Shown piece by piece: positions 41,483 through 45,471 of a DNA stretch of 45,471 bases; positions within the stretch are counted from its first letter, which is position 1; every line of letters starts with the position of its first letter. The stretch covers positions 1 through 45,471 of the forward strand of contig CAMAUZ010000067.1 of NCBI GenBank assembly GCA_945861535.1. Reading direction: 5' to 3'. The notes under the pieces were generated by a model. That model did no database searches, had not been told where the DNA came from, and saw only the letters and a list, made by a program, of their open reading frames with translations. This DNA comes from Akkermansia muciniphila (GTDB lineage Bacteria > Verrucomicrobiota > Verrucomicrobiia > Limisphaerales > BJHT01). Made by a program: the position numbers and the translations under genes.

Positions 41483-43021
41483 GTGGTGAAGCTCCCCGAT
41501 GAAATTCTAAATGCGGTCGCTGGCGTCGTCGTGACGCTGGACGGGGCTGGCTCGGTGTCGGGATGGAACGCCGGCGCGGAGCTCGCTTCGGGTTGTTCCT
41601 CGACGGAGGCGGTGGGTCGGAATTGGTGGGGGTTTTGTCCGGCGTCGTTTCATCCACAGGCGGCAGGGCATGCGGTGGCGCTGCGCGAGCGCGGGGAACT
41701 GCGGCTGGCGCAGCCGATCCAGCACAAAAACGGCACGGTGCGCTGGTTCGAGATCGTGGTGGTGTCCTTGACGGGCGCGGCGGGTTTCCTGGTGGTCGGC
41801 CACCCGGTGCCCGGGGAGCGGGCCGGGACGACGGCCGCGCCGGCGGTGGATCCGGCGCTGTTGCAGGCGGACAAGAACCGGGCGATCAGCCTGTTGGCGC
41901 GCGGGGTGGCGCATGATTTCAACAACATCTTCGCGGCAATCCTGTCGCATCTGGACCTGCTGCGGACGGCACCCGACTTTCCCGCGGACCTGCGGGAGAA
42001 TGCCGAACTGGCGCAGGCCAGCGCGCGGCGGGGGGCGGACTTGGTGGGAAAATTGCAGACGTTCAGCAGCCAGGCCGAGCCGCGGCGGGTGCCGCTGGAT
42101 TTGGCGGGACTGGTCGGGGAGGTCTTTGTGTTGTTGCGGCGCAGCATCGGCGTGGATGTCTCGATGCGGTGGCTGCCGGCGCCCGGCGGGCTGTGGTCGG
42201 TGGCGGCGGACGCAAACCAGATTTTGCAGATGCTCTTCAATCTCTGCCTCACGGCGCGCGAGGCGGTGGCGCAGGGTGGCGAAATCATCATCCGTCTCGA
42301 AAATGTGGCGGTGCCACCGCCGGTGCTGGCGGAGAATCCGACGGGAGATTTCGTGGTGCTGGCCGTGAGCGGGCTGGGGCCGGGCCAGGGTCTCGCGGCG
42401 CTCGGAGCGCTGGGCACGCGCACCGCGGAAGCGGGGGACGCGGCAAAGAGCGGCGGCCTGGGATTGTCGATCGCCGACAGCATCAGCGCGGGGCACGGCG
42501 GCTGGCTCGAGGTGGAGCGACGGCCGGGCGTCGGGACGGAATTCCGCGTGTTCCTGCCGCGCGCGGGCCAGTCAGTCGGCACCACGCCGCAGACGGAACG
42601 GTCGCTGGCCGCCGCGGGTGGCGGGCTGGATGGGACGGAGACGATCTTGGTGGTGGATGACGAGCAGCCGCTGCGGCTCCTGATGCGGGCGGTGCTGGGG
42701 TATCGCGGCTACCAGATCATCGAGGCGGGCAGCGGGGAGGAATCGCTGCAGGTGTTTGCAACGTCGCCGTCGCCGGTGAGCCTGGTGTTGATGGACGTGA
42801 ACCTGCCGGGCCTGAGCGGTTGGGAGGCGATGGCGCAACTGCGGGCGCGAGCGCCGGGGCTGCCGGTGGTGGTGCTCAGCGGCGGGTATGCGGAGGAGGA
42901 ATCGCGGCGGGCGATGGCGTCAGGCGCCGCGGATTTTGTCTCCAAACCGTTCGACAACCAGCAGTTGGTGCAGACCGTGCGGAAGGTGCTGGACGAGGCG
43001 GCGGCGCGGGCACGGCGGTGA
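41483..43021 (+). CDS. Hybrid sensor histidine kinase/response regulator with degenerate ATP-binding motifs
   Basis: 512 residues from GTG 41483; GTG 41486 is an alternative. A PAS-like sensor covers about residues 1-110 (AGVVVTLDGAGSVSGWNAGA). The H-box is RGVAHDFNNIFAAILSHLDL with His144. The catalytic domain has Thr257 in FNLCLTAREAV where the Mg-binding Asn is expected, and SGLGPGQG at 296-303 where the G1 motif DxGxG should have Asp (here Gly297). The F-box is absent; the G2 motif GGLGLSIADS is kept. The receiver domain (388-505) has the DDE acid pocket, phospho-Asp438 (LVLMDVNLPG), VVLSGGY and SKPF. ATP hydrolysis looks unlikely; it may act as a phosphatase or a phosphorelay acceptor. 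It converges on the flagellar genes, but a regulatory link is inference. Confidence 0.85.
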   Translation: MVKLPDEILNAVAGVVVTLDGAGSVSGWNAGAELASGCSSTEAVGRNWWGFCPASFHPQAAGHAVALRERGELRLAQPIQHKNGTVRWFEIVVVSLTGAAGFLVVGHPVPGERAGTTAAPAVDPALLQADKNRAISLLARGVAHDFNNIFAAILSHLDLLRTAPDFPADLRENAELAQASARRGADLVGKLQTFSSQAEPRRVPLDLAGLVGEVFVLLRRSIGVDVSMRWLPAPGGLWSVAADANQILQMLFNLCLTAREAVAQGGEIIIRLENVAVPPPVLAENPTGDFVVLAVSGLGPGQGLAALGALGTRTAEAGDAAKSGGLGLSIADSISAGHGGWLEVERRPGVGTEFRVFLPRAGQSVGTTPQTERSLAAAGGGLDGTETILVVDDEQPLRLLMRAVLGYRGYQIIEAGSGEESLQVFATSPSPVSLVLMDVNLPGLSGWEAMAQLRARAPGLPVVVLSGGYAEEESRRAMASGAADFVSKPFDNQQLVQTVRKVLDEAAARARR

Positions 43022-43067
43022 AAGCGCGGCGGCGGGCGTGTGGGAGTTTGCGGAACGGGGAGACGGC

Positions 43068-43460
43068 TCAGGAATAGCTGTACCAGGCGGAGCCGAGCGG
43101 GTGGCCGTAGGAGCGCTGGACGAGGCGCAGATTTAGCGAGGAGCGGTCGAGTTCGGCGCGCTCACGATCGGCGGCGTGGCGCCGCTCGGCGAGGATTTCG
43201 GCGTTGCGAGTCTCGAGAAGGATGAGTTCCTGCACGACGAGTCGGAAGGGGTTTTCCAGAACGTGACCGGTGGCCTGGGCGCGGGCCAGTTCGGCCTCGA
43301 AGGGTTCCGAGGCGGCGATGATCTGGCGCTGGAGATCGGCCTTGTGGTCCTGAATGCCGGCGAGCCGCGGCCACGCTTCGGCGCGGATGGATTCGGCTTC
43401 ACCTTCGGAGAGGCGGCGCCATTCCTCGTATAAACGACTCAACTGCTCATGGGCGGTCAT
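43068..43460 (-). CDS. FlgN/FliT-like flagellar chaperone (probable)
   Basis: 130 residues from ATG 43460 (MTAHEQLSRLYEEWRRLSEG). Almost entirely helical, with the KADLQRQIIAASEPFEAELA region and a C-terminal RLVQRSYGHPLGSAWYSYS, resembling FlgN/FliT-type chaperones that escort hook-associated proteins. It follows fliS by 42 bases in the same direction, which supports a flagellar function. Similarity is weak at the sequence level. Confidence 0.6.
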   Translation of the reverse strand: MTAHEQLSRLYEEWRRLSEGEAESIRAEAWPRLAGIQDHKADLQRQIIAASEPFEAELARAQATGHVLENPFRLVVQELILLETRNAEILAERRHAADRERAELDRSSLNLRLVQRSYGHPLGSAWYSYS

Positions 43461-43502
43461 GGCGCGAAATCCGGCTGAATCCACATGGCCGGCGACTGGG
43501 AA

Positions 43503-43946
43503 TTACGCACTGGCCTCGGCAAAGGCGGGCTGTTCCTGAGAAACCGCGCCGTGCGGGTTGAAGGTGCGGAGCATCTCGGCCCAAGCGTCGCGCAGGATGG
43601 TGAGATGGCCGATGGTTTCGTCAATGCCCGCCTTGGTTTTGTGCTGGTTGCTCTCCTGCAGCCGCCAGTCCAGATAGTGGTAGAGGCGGCGCTGGTTGGC
43701 GGCGAAGGCCCCGCCTTCCTGCATGTTCAGCGAGAGGTTTAGTTCGTTGATGATGTCCTGAGCGCGGATGACGTTGTTGCTAATCGTGAGGTTGAACTCG
43801 AGGGGATCGTCGTTGGCAAAGCCGAGTTTGGCCTGCTCCAAAAACCGGATGGCTCCCTCGAAGAGCATCAGCACCAACTGACCCGGCGGCGCGGTGCGGG
43901 CGGCGACTTGCCGATACGATTGCCAGGGTGTGGGGCGTGCGGGCAT
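43503..43946 (-). CDS. fliS: Flagellar export chaperone FliS
   Basis: 147 residues from ATG 43946. FliS binds the C-terminus of flagellin and prevents premature polymerisation before export. It matches the family: WQSYRQVAARTAPPGQLVLM then LFEGAIRFLEQA, the NVIRAQDIINELNLSLNM helix, and RRLYHYLDWRLQESN with HLTILRDAWAEM. It lies in a probable flgM-fliS-flgN-like operon with gaps of 40 and 42 bases. The C-terminal 20 residues are Ala/Glu-rich and poorly conserved. Confidence 0.93.
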   Translation of the reverse strand: MPARPTPWQSYRQVAARTAPPGQLVLMLFEGAIRFLEQAKLGFANDDPLEFNLTISNNVIRAQDIINELNLSLNMQEGGAFAANQRRLYHYLDWRLQESNQHKTKAGIDETIGHLTILRDAWAEMLRTFNPHGAVSQEQPAFAEASA

Positions 43947-43986
43947 GGCGGCAGGCGGAAGGCGTCCGGGCGCGTTTGTTTATGGG

Positions 43987-44265
43987 TTACCGATTCTGGA
44001 GGTGGTCGGCCAGCAGTTCGCCGATTTTCTTCACCATTTCGGCGGGGGGATAATCGCTCTGTTTCACCAGTTCCTTGGCGCGGGCGACTTTGTCGGCGCG
44101 GATGTCCGGCGTTTGGGCCAGGGCTTTGTTGAGCGCGTTGGCGTTGGGGAAGGATGCGACATCCTCGGTGGCGGGGGCAGGCCCCGCGGCGGCTTTGGCG
44201 GCGGCGGAGCGGGTGGCGCTGACGCCTTCGACCGGACTGAAGTGATAGTTGGTGTTGATTTGCAT
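43987..44265 (-). CDS. flgM: Anti-sigma28 factor FlgM
   Basis: 92 residues from ATG 44265; a TTG at 44277 is a less likely start. FlgM binds sigma28 (FliA) and holds back late flagellar genes until it is exported through the finished hook. The C-terminal sigma-binding region has the family pattern (PDIRADKVARAKELVKQSDY, then PPAEMVKKIGELLADHL), while the N-terminal half is Ala-rich and flexible, as expected. Upstream is a near-perfect sigma28 promoter (44321-44347), so FlgM probably autoregulates. It is the first gene of the flgM-fliS-flgN-like unit. Confidence 0.9.
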   Translation of the reverse strand: MQINTNYHFSPVEGVSATRSAAAKAAAGPAPATEDVASFPNANALNKALAQTPDIRADKVARAKELVKQSDYPPAEMVKKIGELLADHLQNR

Positions 44266-44320
44266 AACGAATTTCAAAATGGGTGGCAGTTCCAGTCCAA
44301 GATGAACAATTGCTAGGGGT

Positions 44321-44347
44321 TAATCGGCAGGGGCACGGAAAAGTTTA
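44321..44347 (-). promoter_or_regulatory. Sigma28 (FliA) promoter of the flgM operon
   Basis: On the minus strand TAAA (44344-44347), exactly 15 bases, then GCCGATTA (44321-44328). The consensus is TAAA-N15-GCCGATAA, so 11 of 12 bases match. The predicted start near 44314 gives a leader of about 50 bases before the flgM ATG. Confidence 0.85.
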
Positions 44348-44368
44348 GAAAAAAGTGGCGAAGTGGAT

Positions 44369-45103
44369 TCATCGCGGAGGCAGGCTGGCGAAGGTGGCAT
44401 GCGCGGCGTAGCGACCGAAGCGGCGCGGCGAGTTGAGCATCGCGCGGGAATCGCCCAGCGCGCTTTCGTCAACGTGATGTTCGAGGTAATAGCGGCGGGC
44501 GGCGTTGACGACGGTCGGTTCGCCGGCATCGAAGACCTCGTCCACGGCCCACAGGATGCGGGCGTCGGTCAAGGACACGAGCTTGAGGCTCCAGCCGACG
44601 GCGAGGGGTTTGTAGGCGCGGAACTGGGTGAGCCGGGCGAAAAGCACGGCGTCGGAGGCGGTTTCCTCGCGCAGACGGCCCAGGGCGTCGGGCGGGATCG
44701 GATCTTCCGTGGTCCATTCGGCGCGGCCGGTCCATTGCTTGAGTTGCGCGCTGGTGAGCTGGATCACTTCAAAATGTTTGGTCTTGCCGAGTTCGGAGCT
44801 CAACAACGGCTGCAGCGTGTCGCGGCCGGCGGCGGACGAACTGGCGTCGTCGCTGAGCGTCATCGGCAGCAACACCACGCGGCGTACCTGAGCGAGGCGG
44901 TCGGACGGGTGGACGTGGACATTGGTCGGGCGATAGCTGGGGCCGGTGACGCGGTCGGGCGTGTTGTCGGAAAACGGATTGTCAAAGGGGAGTTTTGCCG
45001 ACAGTGCCTTCGCCGAAAACCCCTCCGTGGCGCAACCGGTGCCGAGCAATCCAACCAGCAAACCCAGCGCGGCAAGCGCCGCACTGCCGAGGCTGAGACC
45101 CAC
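44369..45103 (-). CDS. Predicted lipoprotein upstream of flgM
   Basis: 244 residues from ATG 45103. The signal LGLLVGLLGTGCATEG has Cys24 as the likely lipidated residue. The mature protein has VRRVVLLPMTLSDD, then HFEVIQLTSAQLKQW and SDAVLFARLTQFRAYKPLAV, then LKLVSLTDARILWAVDEVFD. This layout recalls CsgG/FlgO-like outer-membrane lipoproteins that hold a beta-alpha nucleotide-fold-like domain. The neighbourhood makes a flagellar outer-membrane role possible but unproven. The stop lies 103 bases before the flgM start, and the sigma28 promoter sits in that gap. Confidence 0.7.
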   Translation of the reverse strand: MGLSLGSAALAALGLLVGLLGTGCATEGFSAKALSAKLPFDNPFSDNTPDRVTGPSYRPTNVHVHPSDRLAQVRRVVLLPMTLSDDASSSAAGRDTLQPLLSSELGKTKHFEVIQLTSAQLKQWTGRAEWTTEDPIPPDALGRLREETASDAVLFARLTQFRAYKPLAVGWSLKLVSLTDARILWAVDEVFDAGEPTVVNAARRYYLEHHVDESALGDSRAMLNSPRRFGRYAAHATFASLPPR

Positions 45104-45471
45104 GGCGGGCGTGGCGGGCGTGGAGCCGGCTCGAGGACTAGGGGTTACGGGAGTGCGAGAGGAAATGGGGGCGAAGGGTTGAAGGGTTGAAGCGTTAAAA
45201 AGTTGAAGGGGTTTCTGCCCGCTGCCGGCTGTCTCCCAATTGCGAATTTTAGATTTCAGATTTCAGATTTTCCATTCCGGCCCCGGCAACCCGGAGCGCG
45301 GCCCGCTAATTACTAATCACTGATTACTAATTAGTGACGGGCCGACATGGATTCATCGGCCTGTAAACATTGGTCTCGGCGGCTCTCTGCGGGTGCGAAT
45401 GTGGAATCATTTCGCGCGACTTTCCTGGTGTTTGCGCAGAATCCCCCCCAACATTCGCCCCGCCATCACCC
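45104..45471. other. Right-edge intergenic region with several short tandem repeats
   Basis: About 370 bases without a recognised gene. It holds GAAGGGTT units (45174-45210), GATTTCA heptamers (45245-45271) and the TTAGTAA/TTAGTGA heptamer tract (45307-45337). A promoter for the lipoprotein gene is expected near 45110-45170 but was not identified. Confidence 0.55.
45307..45337. repeat. Heptamer tandem repeat (TTAGTAA/TTAGTGA), inverted orientation
   Basis: AATTACTAATCACTGATTAC with TAATTAGTGA consists of the same 7-base units as 22342-22373, read mainly on the other strand. Confidence 0.78.

Overview
The window looks like chromosomal DNA of a high-GC, Gram-negative member of the Verrucomicrobiota, perhaps a Pedosphaera/Limisphaerales-type lineage. 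This is inferred from the combination of giant Ig/LamG/DUF1080 surface proteins, an H-X9-DG prepilin-like protein, a DUF4838 protein, a CehA/McbA-type protein, a four-helix-bundle (S23-type) gene and many palindromic repeat families between the genes. LpxD implies a lipid A outer membrane. FliS, FlgM and a FlgN-like protein imply a flagellum. No rRNA, tRNA or CRISPR array was recognised.

Layout. (1) 1-10.8 kb is a surface-protein region marked by transposons. An IS630-type transposase runs off the left edge and has cut the 5' end from an NHL/Ig repeat gene. A complete IS4-type element (2800-4155, 13-bp target duplication) sits just after that gene. A 2117-residue LamG/Ig/DUF1080/beta-propeller protein follows. 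(2) 10.8-16.5 kb holds dense nested palindromic repeats around a class V aminotransferase, a small membrane protein, proA and a hypothetical gene. (3) 16.5-21.2 kb holds a Gfo/Idh/MocA oxidoreductase, a lipoprotein, a CehA/McbA-type protein and a YggT-type membrane protein. (4) 21.4-28.2 kb is a TCA-cycle operon on the minus strand, read gltA to sucC to sucD from a recognisable sigma70 promoter. It is interrupted twice: by a four-helix-bundle gene between gltA and sucC, and by about 3 kb between sucC and sucD. The 3-kb insert carries a retropepsin-like protease gene whose tail copies the SucC C-terminus, three RelE/ParE toxin-antitoxin pairs, a VOC-family gene and a truncated VOC copy. (5) 28.3-34.9 kb is mostly housekeeping: a HAD phosphatase, tmk, a DUF1573-cytochrome c fusion, rpsT, lpxD, an atypical panD and a second Gfo/Idh/MocA gene with a promoter/operator-like region. 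(6) 35.3-40.7 kb holds a DUF4838 protein, a stand-alone CoaB-type ligase, a class IV aminotransferase and a prepilin-like protein. (7) 41.5-45.1 kb is a motility segment: a hybrid histidine kinase whose ATP-binding motifs look degenerate, then a FlgN-like gene, fliS and flgM on the minus strand behind a near-consensus sigma28 promoter, and a lipoprotein.

The strongest candidates for something new are the toxin-antitoxin/retropepsin cassette inside the sucCD operon, where inserted pieces are bordered by partial copies of neighbouring genes; the putatively dead hybrid kinase beside the FlgM/sigma28 switch; and the PanD homologue lacking two conserved active-site residues. All functional statements come from reading the sequence and recalling family motifs; no database search was run.
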